The position numbers and the translations under genes were made by a program. The notes below the pieces were generated by a model. That model searched no databases and was not told the origin of the DNA. It saw only the letters and a list, made by a program, of their open reading frames with translations. From assembly GCA_033002965.1 (NCBI GenBank), contig JAURVB010012608.1, positions 310,001 to 374,000 of the forward strand: a stretch of 64,000 bases of DNA, written 5' to 3'. The stretch is from Piper betle. Taxonomy: Eukaryota > Streptophyta > Magnoliopsida > Piperales > Piperaceae. This document shows positions 28,532-38,870 of the stretch, one piece after another; positions within the stretch are counted from its first letter, which is position 1; each line of letters begins with the position of its first letter.

Positions 28532-31078
28532 CAGGTAAGAATGGTAAGGGAAAGAAAGGAAAGAAGGGAAGGAAAAGTAAAAAAGGTGTCAGGAAGAAGC
28601 ACTGATATAAATTTGCAAGACCAAATGATGTTCTTGGCTTACTCTAAATTCAATTTGTTTACAAGATTTTGCTTCTTACATGTGAATGTATTATCTTAAC
28701 CATGGACGGATATGTGCGCTAGAAATTGAATATGTAGTCTAAATATTGAACTCTTTTGATTGAGCTTATATTTGCAGCCAATTTCAACATACGTGATAGA
28801 TATGTGAATGATTTTACGTTGTAGTAAGGTTTGTGAAGTATAACAAGATCAACATCCATTAAGGTCAATAGTAAATTTGCCAGATTTGGTAGGTCTCAAC
28901 TATCCTCGATAGTTTTTGAAGCTTGGGTACATAAATTAGAAGATGTTGTCTTCTCGTAATTCAAATAAAAAAACAGTGAGAATTCTTCCACCAATAAGGA
29001 CTAGTGCAAGATGAGCAATTGGTGTTTGCTTCCCTCATATCGACTTCATGTTTTCAGATGAACGGATGGATTCCTTGGCGAATCCATGAGGAGCATCAGA
29101 ACTACATCCCAGCCAGGGCATAAAAGAAAGGGAACTGTAACACGAGTCTAATTACATCGTTGCGGAACTAGTCACCCAATGTTGCCAAGCCAGAAAAAGG
29201 AGGCCAATGAAACAAAAACATCCCAGCTAGCAGGTAATAGTAATGCAGACTCGAGTATTTCTCACAACTCCTTAATTTCCCAAACAGAACTTTCACAAGG
29301 AAAACGCCCACGGTAATACACATGTCACCAACTTTGCCGTGAATCCTCCAAATATAAGTTTAGTCTACGTTCTTTAAGAACCTTTACATGCACAAGAAAA
29401 TCATCATGAACATGAAGAGCATCATCGTAGTTTCTTGTTTCGGATATAATACCATTTTCACTTCCATTAAGATTTATGAGCCCCGAGAACGTTCCTATTC
29501 AATATGGACTTTGCTGACCAGAAGATATCTGGGATGACCTTCCCGAGCCAGCCCCAGTGGCAGGTCGAGAAGCTAGACAGTGGCAATACAGAAGAACCGG
29601 CACATGCATTGCTCCAAGTGAAGTGACCCCATTTGTAGCACCTACACCAAAAAGAAGCCGCGAAATGGTGATCTCCATGGATAACACCCACTCCCGCCGG
29701 CGCAAGGTTGCAGCTTGCCGGTACTTTATCCGGCAAGCTTATCAGGGCTTCAAATAATTGGTCCCTTATATTACATGCAAGATGTAGCATCCAAAAACAG
29801 TGTTTGTGAAGCACCTTTTTTTCATATGAAATGAAGTGGTTCTTTCGGTGATAGATACTTACATTTAATTAGAAGATACTTGAAGTATAATTTAATTTTG
29901 TTAGCAAGATTGAATGATCTTTGTAATCATTTATATTTCTATTAATTATGGAATATAAGATTATGTAAAGATAGGATTGTATCAATTAGACAAATCCGAT
30001 CATCCTTAATTGGAGCCAATTTGATTTACCCCTAGCTTATAAATAAAGGCCTTCACAACACATCTAAATCATTGAATTGGAATCACATAAATTTGACTGT
30101 GGGGTACTGGAGATCAAGGTTTGCAGTCTTGGGCTCGCTCAATCGTCGTAAGAAGATAGAAACAAATAAGGTTTTACTTTTGTCTCTCATACTCTTTGGT
30201 TTTTTTTTCAATTTTTTTAGCGGCTCGCACTGTTTGAAGATGAACCTTTTTTAATGTTTATAAAATTGTGTATATTATATTAGCGTTCTACGTAATTTTT
30301 TTGTTCGGTTTTTTTGGGCTTCAAAATTTTCTTTGAAACTGGTTGTCTAAAATAACATTCTAACTCCAATTCAATATAATGAGTGAACAATGGGTTTTAA
30401 GATATCAGTGTTTTTTTTTAATATATGTTGAAACTTCGCATGCCCTCTCACATGACCGATGAGGGTCCCGTCAGTAGGACGCATTTCTGGGGAAAAAAAA
30501 CATCTTAATTTGTGTGAGGTTTCGAGAGGCCCATTTATGATTCTCATTCTTTCCACTTTGATTATGAAAAATTGTAATAAAGATGTTCTCAGAATAAGAG
30601 ATCAATTATAAACATCAAAAACTTCGCAGGCCAGTAATTAGTTCATATAATCATGTGTCTCAGTTCGGTTAGTCACAAGAAAATAAAGATATATATATAT
30701 ATATATATATGATGAGGTATAAACTAGTCATAGTCGTGCGAGAATAATCTGAGTGCATCACGTTTCTTGACATGAAGGTTCCCAAAAACTTATTGATTGA
30801 TGAGTAAATTTTACTGTATAACACAGGGTGATAAAATATAAATTACATTAAAAGGTGAATTCTCAATTTGAAGTAGATAGTTAACCACAATTTTACTTTT
30901 AGTTTTTGGCTGCAAAATCTGTAAGGGTGACACACTTCATGCAATATATTCACTTACGTGCACACCTCTCTACATATAGATTGATTGATATGCGAGCATC
31001 CTTCTTAGTTTTTTGCTTTAACTATAGCATAAATTACTACTATGCAACATGCCAGTACTGTTACTTCTCTGCTCCAGG
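28532..31078. other. Unit A region between the DUF4602 gene and small-gene copy A1
   Basis: Contains the 3' flank of the DUF4602 gene, an internal repeat shared with 32222-32394 (at 28770-28942), a possible solo-LTR-like block (about 29899-30170 with a TATAAATA box) and a (TA)n tract at about 30690-30709. The stretch 29480-29625 reads openly as FADQKISGMTFPSQPQWQVE then a stop, also in unit B, but I do not recognise it. Confidence 0.5.
28770..28942 (+). repeat. Internal direct repeat of unit A, copy 1 (partner 32222-32394)
   Basis: About 170 bp running from GCAGCCAATTTCAACATA to TTTTTGAAGCTTGGGTACAT is repeated in the same orientation 3.45 kb downstream with roughly 10% difference. Both copies recur in unit B at about 42176-42345 and 45619-45790. 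Confidence 0.85.
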
Positions 31079-31747
31079 ATGGAGGGACCAAAAAATAGCA
31101 GCCTCAGCAGCCCAGAAGAATCAAAAGTCATCTCTACCATTGAAGATTTTGGAAAACTAGCGACGGTATATATAGCATATATATTACGTGCTCCCAATTA
31201 TGTTAGACTAAACACTACTCTTGTGACGTTGGTCAATGCATTGCACACACAATGCATGGTCACTTATATGTATGTTATTGCCTACGTACCGCAGGAAGCT
31301 AGTTTTTATGCCCCAAAAAGTGTTACCAAAAAGGTGGAGGATGAAAACGACGCAGAAATTTTGGTGAAGAAGAAGAAGGTCGAGATGATTACTGTTATTA
31401 TTATAATAATCTCTACTACAGTGATGATGATGAGGTAAAGTTGTCAGCTTAATTTGCATTTGGTCCATTATATTGCTCATTTCTGATTTAATATATATTA
31501 TTAGTGATATTATATGGCTAAGTCTATAATATGTATGTATGTATAAGTTACGTGGAATTCTGGTTTGGTTGTGTTAAAGGAGGAAGTCCCAGTCAATTTT
31601 GATGAGGAAGACTATGAAAAACTCATGCCATACAAGAAACCTTTGGGGAAGAAGAAGCACCCAAAAAGCGACAAGCGGTGGGGGAAGGTTCTGAGGAGGA
31701 AGGTTGACAGTATGAGGAGTTTGAGAAATCATATTGAAGAAGATTAA
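31079..31747 (+). CDS. Unrecognised small lysine/acid-rich gene, copy A1 (putative multi-exon)
   Basis: I do not recognise this family. ATG at 31079 opens MEGPKNSSLSSPEESKVIS then TIEDFGKLAT, ending at a GT near 31164. A second segment after ACCGCAG (31294) reads ASFYAPKSVTKKVEDENDAE, then in another frame RDDYCYYYNNLYYSDDDE before GT at 31436, implying a frameshift or a changed exon limit. A last segment reads VPVNFDEEDYEKLMPYKKP then KKKHPKS and RRKVDSMRSLRNHIEED with TAA at 31745-31747. The composition (acidic then lysine-rich) suggests a small nuclear protein, but that is only a guess. Five related copies lie in the window. Expression is unproven. Confidence 0.45.
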
Positions 31748-31841
31748 ATTTGATTATCGCCGCTGATCATTGATTTTTCTTCTGAAGTATATATGTTTAG
31801 ATTATCATACGTAATGAAGTTTTGTGATCTCTATGTGTGGG

Positions 31842-31887
<46 letters not shown>
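31842..31887. repeat. (TA)n microsatellite, unit A
   Basis: A long uninterrupted TA tract directly downstream of small-gene copy A1. The matching tract in unit B (about 45231-45269) has a different length and a TATG-rich end, so it has changed since the duplication. Confidence 0.9.
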
Positions 31888-31890
<3 letters not shown>

Positions 31891-32221
31891 CAACTCAAAC
31901 GTTTCGATCGACTTTTAATATGATAAATATGGGTTGTATGTTTTTTTGGTATTAATTGTTATTATGTGACTGCGAGTTCCAATTTCAAATGATCATAATT
32001 TCATTGTTAAGTTAATTTCCCTTAATTTCATTGTGGTTTGGTCGTGCACTTTGGGTTTATATTATAATATTTTTTTTAAAAATATGGGTTTATACACCCA
32101 AGCTTAATTTGGTAGGACGTATATGGGAAGACACACAGTGGAGAGCTTTTTTCTTTTTTCTTCATTTTACCCTTCTTTTGATTGAGCTTTAGATGGACTA
32201 TTTAAGTGAATGGGCTAGTCT

Positions 32222-32394
32222 ATTTGCAGCCAATTTCAACATATGTAATAGATATTTGAATGATTGTACTTTGATGTAGTAAGGTTTGTCAATTATAACA
32301 AGATCAACATCCACTAAGGTCATTTGTAAATTTGGCAGATGTGGTAGGTCTCAACTATCCTCTATAGTTTTTGAAGCTTGGGTACATAAATTAA
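32222..32394 (+). repeat. Internal direct repeat of unit A, copy 2
   Basis: Partner of the 28770-28942 copy. It follows copy A1 of the small gene as the first follows the DUF4602 gene, so each repeat lies just behind a gene's 3' flank. Confidence 0.85.
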
Positions 32395-33121
32395 AGTTCA
32401 TTATGCGCGAAGGTGTTGGCTTTCTAATCGAACCAAGAACCGGGGCTAGTCCATGATGAGCATTTGAGGTGGCTTCGTTTATTAAATTGAACATGAGGAT
32501 TCCTCCGCAAAGCCACTAGAAGTATTAGAACCAAACTTATTTTTTACTCCAAAAGTTGTCTTAGTTAACTCGAATTCGTACATTTTAAACTAAATTTCAT
32601 GAATAATTCTATATTAATTAATTTTATAATTGAATTACTGATTTATACTATAATAATTCCAAGTTGGCTTAGAGGACTCAGAGGCAACTTCACTGAGTTT
32701 TTAAACAATAATAAGAACTGATTAGTGAAACCATATGATTGTTGGCTGAAGCTTATGGATCTCGCCGCCCCAAGCCACTAGAAGATTTATGTAAACAGGT
32801 AAGAGTAACACTATCCCCCTTGTGTACTACAACTATCATCATCTCAAACATTTCAACTGTGGACAGAAAATGAGAAATATATAAGGATAAATAAATTTGA
32901 AAGAGCAAGTTGAACCATAATTTTACTTTTAGTCTTTGGCTACAAAATCTATAAGATAGGAATTCGTGACACACTTCATGTCATATACTCACTTACGTGC
33001 ACACCTATATTTTTATACATTGATTGATATACAAGCATCTTTCTTAGATTTTTGGTTTAAATATAGTATAAGTTACTTCTCTACAACATGCTAGTACTGT
33101 TACTTTGCAATATCAATAAAC

Positions 33122-33527
33122 ATGTCGGGACTGAAAAATAGCAGCCTGCAACTGCCTAGAAGAAACAAAAGTCATCTCTATTATTGAGGATTTTGGAAAA
33201 CTAGTGACAGGTATGTATATGTAGAATACTACGTGCTCTTAGTTGTGGTAGAATAAATACTACTTTTGTGAATCCATGGCGCTTATGTGTATGTGTGAAT
33301 AAGTTACATGGAATTATGGTTTGGTTGTGTTAAAAGAGGAAGATGAAGTTAATTTTGATGATGAAGGCTACGAAAAACTGATGCCAAACAGGAAACCGTT
33401 TGGGGAAGAAGAAGCACCCAATAAGCCACAAATGCCGGGGAAAGTTGTGGAGAGGAATGTTGACATGATGAGGAGTTTGATAAATCAATGGAACAGCCTA
33501 AAATTTGATATCGCAGCTGATCAATGA
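33122..33527 (+). pseudogene. Small-gene family copy A2 (left arm of the inverted repeat), frameshifted
   Basis: Starts MSGLKNSSLQLP at 33122. An extra base relative to A1 in the CCTAGAAGAAAC segment (about 33158) then puts the following VISIIEDFGKL sequence out of frame. The last segment (33321-33527) is open: EEDEVNFDDEGYEKLMPNRK then EEEAPNKPQMPGKVVERNVD. The exon with the YYY/DDDE stretch found in A1 is absent. Confidence 0.6.
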
Positions 33528-33729
33528 TTATGCATTTGGCTTGGGTTTTTCTTTGGTAGTATTTTTAGACAATCATATTTATCAAAGTTAATTTTCGAAG
33601 TTGAACTTTTGAGTTGAACATTTACATATATAACCCACACATAGAGCTCAGAAAATTTCATTAAATATATATGATAATCTAAAAATATATACTGCCATAG
33701 AAAAATCTAGGCCAAATGCATAATTATGA

Positions 33730-34128
33730 TCAGCTGCAATAATCATATTTAAGCTTCTTCAATAGATTTCTCAAACTCTTTATACAGTCAACCTTCCTCT
33801 TCAGAACTTCCCCCTACATTTGTGGCTTTTTCGGTGCTTCTTCTTCTTCGTGGGTTTCTTGTATGACATCAGTTTTTCGGTCTTTTTCACCAAAGTTAAC
33901 TTGGTACTTCCTCCTTTAACACAATCAAACCAGAATTTCATGTAGCTTATTCTCACACTCACACATAAGCGCCATGAATTGACAAGAGTAGTATTTATTC
34001 TAACACAACTGAGAGCACGTAGTATGCTATATATACATACAAATCACTAGTTTTCCAAAATCCTCAATAATAGAGATGACTTTTGTTTCTTCTAGGCAGT
34101 TGAAGCTGTTGTTTTTTGGTCCCTCCAT
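33730..34128 (-). pseudogene. Small-gene family copy A3 (right arm of the inverted repeat), broken
   Basis: On the minus strand the start at 34128 gives MEGPKNNSFNCLEETKVISI and IEDFGKLVI in frame. The downstream segment is out of frame: GKLTDVIQETHEEEEAP-type and KLMSYKKPTRKKKHRKSHK-type readings alternate, and it ends LLKKLKYDYCS at 33730. A separate DDDE-type exon (TDYCKLCYNDDDE) lies upstream on the same strand at 34455-34500, the reverse of the order in A1, so the copy was rearranged as well as inverted. Confidence 0.55.
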
Positions 34129-34488
34129 GCTTGTTGACATTGTAAAGTAACAGTACTAGCATGTTGCAGAGAAGTAATTTATACTATAGTTAAAACAAAA
34201 AGCTAAGAAAGATGCTCGTATATCAATCAATGCATGTAAATAGAGGTGTGCACGTAAGTGAGTATATGGCATGAAGTGTGTCACCAATTCCTGTCGTGTA
34301 GATTTTGTAGCCAAAGACTAAAAGTAAAATTATGGTTCAACTACCTCCTTCAAATTTCTTTATCCTTATATATTTCTCATTTTCTGAGCAATGGACCTGC
34401 ACTAAATCTGCAGATTAGTGGACAAAATACGAATTAGTTGACAGCTTGACCTCATCATCATCGTTGTAACAGAGCTTACAGTAATCAG

Positions 34489-36780
34489 TTGGATTTTCTT
34501 CATTTCCATCATTTTTACCCTCCACCTATTTCATTACAACTGGGGCTTGAAAACGGGAGACATATGAGCGACCACACATTAGTGTACGTTCAATGCATTG
34601 GCAAAGTCATAAGAACATTGAGGGGTGTTCGAAGGGCTGATTTTTTATTTCATCCTACCGAGGAGGACCTTTTCTCCTTCCTCTTGAATAAGATGAAAGG
34701 GAACGAGACTTCTGACGTGCTTGTGTATGATGTTCCTATTGCATTTCTTCCTGACCCTGACAAATTCCAAGTTTTTTTCATTAATTTATTTATCTTTATT
34801 TTTTATGTACATATGAATTAAATAAATTTCAACTATTATAATATAAATCGTAGGAATTTTTGGTTCTGACAGCGAAGTAGAAGAGGTTTACTACTTCTTC
34901 ATCCGACCTTTCCAACAAGAATCCAAAAAACTTAAGGTCGGATAATGACAGATGAAGAATAAGAAAGTGATCTACATCACACATCTGTCTAATAAGATTG
35001 GAAAGAAATTGTTCTACAGATATAATCTGCCCGAATATGTATTTTTTGTCCTCTATTGCATTTATACAGTATCGTTGCTGTCACCTAGTCTTTTTGGTTT
35101 ATTTTTGTAGGCACCAATCAAATGTTTGTATATTTTTGCGTGATAGAAGTAAATGGATGTTGGTTTTATATACTTTGGACAAGCTCTCCAGAAATGTTTC
35201 TGACAACCTTCATGTTCTTTTGTGCTATCAATAATGATGGTTAATTGTACTATGGTAGTTTTGACACTATTAGTTCTCTGTGTATAGTTCGATTGGTGAT
35301 TTGCATGATCGACGATCGTCCTATTACTGTAAATTTGGATGAATTCGGTCTTCATCCCCATAATGCTAACAAGCGCAGGTTTTTATTTTTATTTTAAAAC
35401 AGTTTTGCATTAAATTTTATCATTTAGTTAAATTCACAATATTTTTTACAGGCATGAGCCCGGATCAAATAACTCCTGTAACTGTAGGACTGCAACAAAT
35501 TATGGTTATGTTTCTTTGGATAACATTAGTCTGGATATGCACACTTTTTATCCCAGAACAATGTCTGTAGACAATTATGCTCAGTTTGGACATACAATTG
35601 AAGGTTTGTTTTCCTTGGAAAGCACATATTGGACAATTTTATCATCACTTAAGGGTGTTACTACTATTTGTTCTAAGTGGTGCCCAAGTTTGATGTGCTA
35701 TAGTTTTTGGAAGTTTTGAGGATTACTGTTTTTTTGTGTGTGATTGACAGACAATTGAAGGAAGTTTTTTGTAACTGGAAAGCACATATTAGACAAATTA
35801 TATCAACAACATTTAACCTGTGGGCTAGCTCCCAATGATGCAAATGTTTGATTTGCATATGGTTTTTTGAATGTCTGAAGTTCTGTGAATTAATGATTTT
35901 TTTTAGGTCTGCGTAAATTCTGAGCTGGAACCTTATTCAAAGGTATCTATACTGTGCCACTTTTTGATGAAAGATTTTGTTCTTTCTCTTTAGTAGGCAA
36001 TTCAATGTTTCAAATCGACGCATTGTTCTCCGAGGTTATGGAGAAGTAAATTTTTTCTGATTTCAACACTTTTCAATTACTAAATTTCTTTGGCAGGTCC
36101 TAGTGACCATGAGTGTCATCCTGGAGTAGGTTTGGAGGTGGCCTTGTTATATATTTTTATTTGTTTCATTGTTTAGAGGTGGTGTTTCTGCAAACACTTG
36201 CTGGTCTTCAGATCTCTGTTTGGGATAATTCATGTGATGAAAAGTTTGTATTATATTAGTTAAGCTTCCACTTTTTTAGGTATTATATTAGTTAAGCATC
36301 GAAATTGCTATTCAACAGAAATCATTTTGGTGCACTACAAACTACCTCCAAATTAGCCACTATGATGTTCAATTAAACGTTTACAAAATTTTAAAAACTA
36401 CACAAATGTTGTGTCATGAGTAGTTTAAAAGATACATTTTAATTGTATAGATAAACGTTTATTTAAGTATGAGACAGGTTATAAATACTAAGCAAGATAT
36501 CACTCTATAGCAATACCGATGCCGGATATATTTTTATTTTTATTTCTATATGTACTTTTATTAAAAAATTAAATAGACTGTAATAATAATTTATCTTAAA
36601 TATAGACTGTGATGTATTTGATATATCCTATTTGAATGAAAAGATGAATTATAATTATTTTATTTTTTATTATATTAGTTAAGCTTCCACTTTTTTTCTA
36701 TATTACTAATGAAAAATGGCAATTTTTCAGGTAAACAGTTTCATGAGTTTTTGGTGGTTCATATTGGAGGTAAGGCAATT
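34489..36780 (+). pseudogene. NAC-domain-like gene remnant, unit A
   Basis: The open stretch 34564-34780 contains ADFLFHPTEEDLFSFLLNKM followed by KGNETSDVLVYDVPI, which resembles NAC subdomain A (family: GFRFHPTxEEL) and the start of subdomain B. Next, 34857-34945 reads IFGSDSEVEEVYYFFIRPF (family: WYFF) and stops. Later possible exons with good borders are 35451-35608 (HEPGSNNSCNCRTATNYGYV... SVDNYAQFGHTIE), 35909-35940 (VCVNSELEPYSK), 36097-36126 and 36731-36768 (VNSFMSFWWFILE, a possible membrane segment). Subdomains C-E are not convincing. NAC proteins are DNA-binding transcription factors; this copy looks incomplete. Confidence 0.5.
36135..36283 (+). repeat. Dispersed repeat, copy 2 (unit A)
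   Basis: Shares GAGGTGGTGTTT, ATAATTCATGTGA and ATTATATTAGTTA in order with 12560-12722 upstream of the PDLP-type gene. The unit B partner at 49440-49590 is near-identical. Confidence 0.6.
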
Positions 36781-37133
36781 GTTTCGCATGGAAGTCAGAA
36801 CAGTGGTAGATGTTGTTGTCTTTCCTGTTCTTTCTAGCTTTTTGCTTCATTCTAAATTTAGATGAAAATGAATCCCCTTTCCCATAGCTACTTCATTGCA
36901 GGGACGAGGACAAAAGAGATGGACTATGTCCACTCTCGGACAATCAGCTGCCCTTTTCTGCGCCAAGGATTAAAACTGGTGTCAAGACGTATCACCAAGC
37001 TAGGCTCCTAATAGGCATTTGCCAATGTCCTTTAGTCCATATTCTTTTAGTCACCATTCTTCTCATTAGTCAAGCTAGGCTCCTAAAGGATGTTGAAGAG
37101 TAAGATGTAATATGTTGTAGAAATAATAAAGAG

Positions 37134-37680
37134 TTGGTTGCATGTGTTACTTACAAAGGAGTTGACAGTAAATGCACATGCAGTTGTCAACTTTTAAAAA
37201 GTGAAGGTATTTCATGTAGGCATTTGTTGTATGTATTGAGATTGAATGAGGGTGACATTTGTCCTCAATTATATATCATGAAGAGATGGACAATTGAAAT
37301 AACAAAGGAAATTGTTTTTTATGGTGATAGAGTAAAACTTCGTGGTGATTGCAACAAAACTTTATTAATCGATGGGCCAAAAATGATATTCATCATTTGA
37401 GAAATTTGACCTCGCCAAACAAAAAATTTTGGAGATAGAGAAATTGGTAGAAGATATGGTAGATGATCCACATCATAGAATACAAGTATATTATAGAATA
37501 TAAGTACATCATGAAATACAAGTATATCCATTGGCACAATCAAAGACAAAGAAAAGTGGTAAAAAATGGAAGAGTGGTAAAAAATTTGCAGTGGACCATA
37601 TGGTAAAAGATAGGTTATGCCATGGTTGCAATAAACGGGAGTTGGGCATGATAAGCTCACTTGCCCTGCAATTGTTGCAC
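37134..37680 (+). pseudogene. FAR1/FRS- or MULE-type SWIM zinc-finger fragment
   Basis: The 37134-37400 frame reads CTCSCQLLKSEGISCRHLLY then VLRLNEGDICPQLYIMKRWT, a SWIM zinc finger (C-x-C ... C-x-H) as in FAR1-related transcription factors and Mutator-like transposases. About 200 bp later a C-terminal CHGCNKR piece (about 37620) matches the zinc-knuckle tail of the same families but is out of frame. The DDE transposase-like domain and the N-terminus are absent. It lies in the spacer just right of unit A and has no copy near unit B. Confidence 0.75.
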
Positions 37681-38164
37681 ATAGGTAATGTTGCCTAACA
37701 CAACCCTTATTTTTATCTTTGTTATATATACTTTATGTGATTATTTTCCATATTTTATTTTTAAATATGTAGGCAAAAAAATATTCCATCTGAAGGTAGT
37801 GTAGTGGAGTCTATTCAGGGGCTTCGGTGTGCTTATGGGAATCCCAAAGCATTGATGCAGAATAACTATAATAGCTCTAAATATGGAAGGACTCTATAAT
37901 CTTAATGATTTATAACTTGTTTCCGTGAATTGTTATTGACTTTAATCAAACTTGACAAATTTGTAATTTGTAAGTTTGTACTTGTATTCATCGTGTGGAA
38001 GAAAGTTAAATGAGATGATTGTCACGTGTTTTGATTCTGATGTGTTTCCGACTTCATCAACATAATTTAAATGTTATTAGAATATATAAGAGTCTACTAT
38101 TTTTTTAATATATAGTTGATCGCAAAATTAATTTTACAACCGTTTACCGAGTTAGGACATATTA

Positions 38165-38400
38165 TTTTAGAATATTGACTCGAGTCAGGACCGAATCAAG
38201 TTTTTATTGACTCAAGTCGGGATTGAGTCAAGCTTTTATTGACTTGACTTGAGTTGAGACCGAGTCAATTTTTTATTGACTTGACTCGAGTCGAGATCGA
38301 TTAAAGTTTTTATTTAATTGACTCGATTCGAGACCGAGTCAAATTTTTATTAACTTGACTCGAGTCGAGGCCGAGTATAGTTTTTATTAGCTTGAGTCGA
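38165..38400. repeat. Tandem array of about six GACTCGAGTC-containing units
   Basis: Degenerate repeats of about 35-40 bp, each consisting of a GACTCGAGTCGAGACCGAGT-like block followed by CAAGTTTTTATT. The inner GACTCGAGTC is a palindrome. Units differ by several substitutions. The array ends in the GC-rich patch. A shorter match (GACTCGAGTTAGACTCGAGT) lies at 52543 inside the hAT element. Confidence 0.8.
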
Positions 38401-38870
38401 GGCCGGCGCGGCTGCAAACGGTGGCAGGGGTGGTGGTGGCATGGCGCGGCGGCTAGGGTGGGCCCACTGGTGACAATGGGCGGTGGCGGGGTGGTGGTAG
38501 GGGCTAGTGCCTGGAGTGGGGGCCGCGGCGACTTGGGGTGGGGTGGGGGGGGGGGGGCGGCAGGCGGGTGGTGGTGGTGGGCTACGGTGGAGGGTGGTTG
38601 TCATCGTCGTTGCAAGGGCGGTAGGCGGGGGAGCTGCGATGGCTTGGGGCAGTCGTCGTCGTTGCATGGGGCGATGGGCGGGCAGGCGGGCCGTGGCGGC
38701 TTGGGGTAGACTTCGTCATCACGGGGGGGGGGGTGGGGCGGCTTGGGCGGTCTTCGTCGTTGCAGGGGCCGGCTGGCATGCATGCCACGGCGAGGGGGAG
38801 GGCACGGTCAATCAGGCGGGTCGCGAGGGCGAGGGGAGGGGGGGCTGGGGCTGTGGGCCGATGGATCGAA
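38390..38870. other. GC-rich GGT/GGC simple-sequence patch
   Basis: About 480 bp of G-rich low-complexity sequence (GGTGGTGG, GGGGGGGG and GGCGG motifs) in otherwise A/T-rich surroundings. Open frames of 60-183 codons exist on both strands because A/T-containing stops are rare. The proteins are Gly/Trp- or Pro/His-rich nonsense. A similar GC-rich core occurs in the hAT element at 52580-52880, so this may be the core of a related element. Confidence 0.6.

Larger units (their letters stand above)
32860..34395. repeat. Long inverted repeat of unit A (arms about 0.72-0.75 kb, spacer about 60 bp)
   Basis: The left arm (32860-33580) and right arm (33640-34395) are reverse complements along their whole length, by eye about 85% matched with few indels. 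Matching landmarks: GAAATATATAAGGATAAA at about 32874 pairs with its complement at about 34363-34380; CTCACTTACGTGCACACCT (about 32990) with 34246-34263; ATTGAGGATTTTGGAAAACT (33183) with 34052; GGAAGATGAAGTTAATTTTG with the complementary GGAAGTACCAAGTTAACTTT on the other strand. The arms contain small-gene copies A2 (+) and A3 (-). A transcript through both would fold into a long hairpin. The same structure is present in unit B. Confidence 0.9.
26073..37073. repeat. 11-kb segmental duplication, unit A
   Basis: The whole interval reappears, in the same orientation and gene order, at 39471-50415. Similarity starts abruptly at TTATGAAATTAAT (26073 / 39471) and stops at TCTCATTAGTCAA (37073 / 50415). 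Differences are scattered substitutions, small indels and microsatellite length changes. Unit A is about 11,001 bp. At its right edge the 16-mer CAAGCTAGGCTCCTAA occurs twice (about 36997 and 37071), while unit B has only the inner occurrence, a junction-like scar. Confidence 0.95.

Noticed and set aside
29467..29814. 115-codon minus-strand frame, also present in unit B (42872-43270)
   Set aside because: Conserved only because the units are recent duplicates. No domain recognised on either strand, so not called as a gene.
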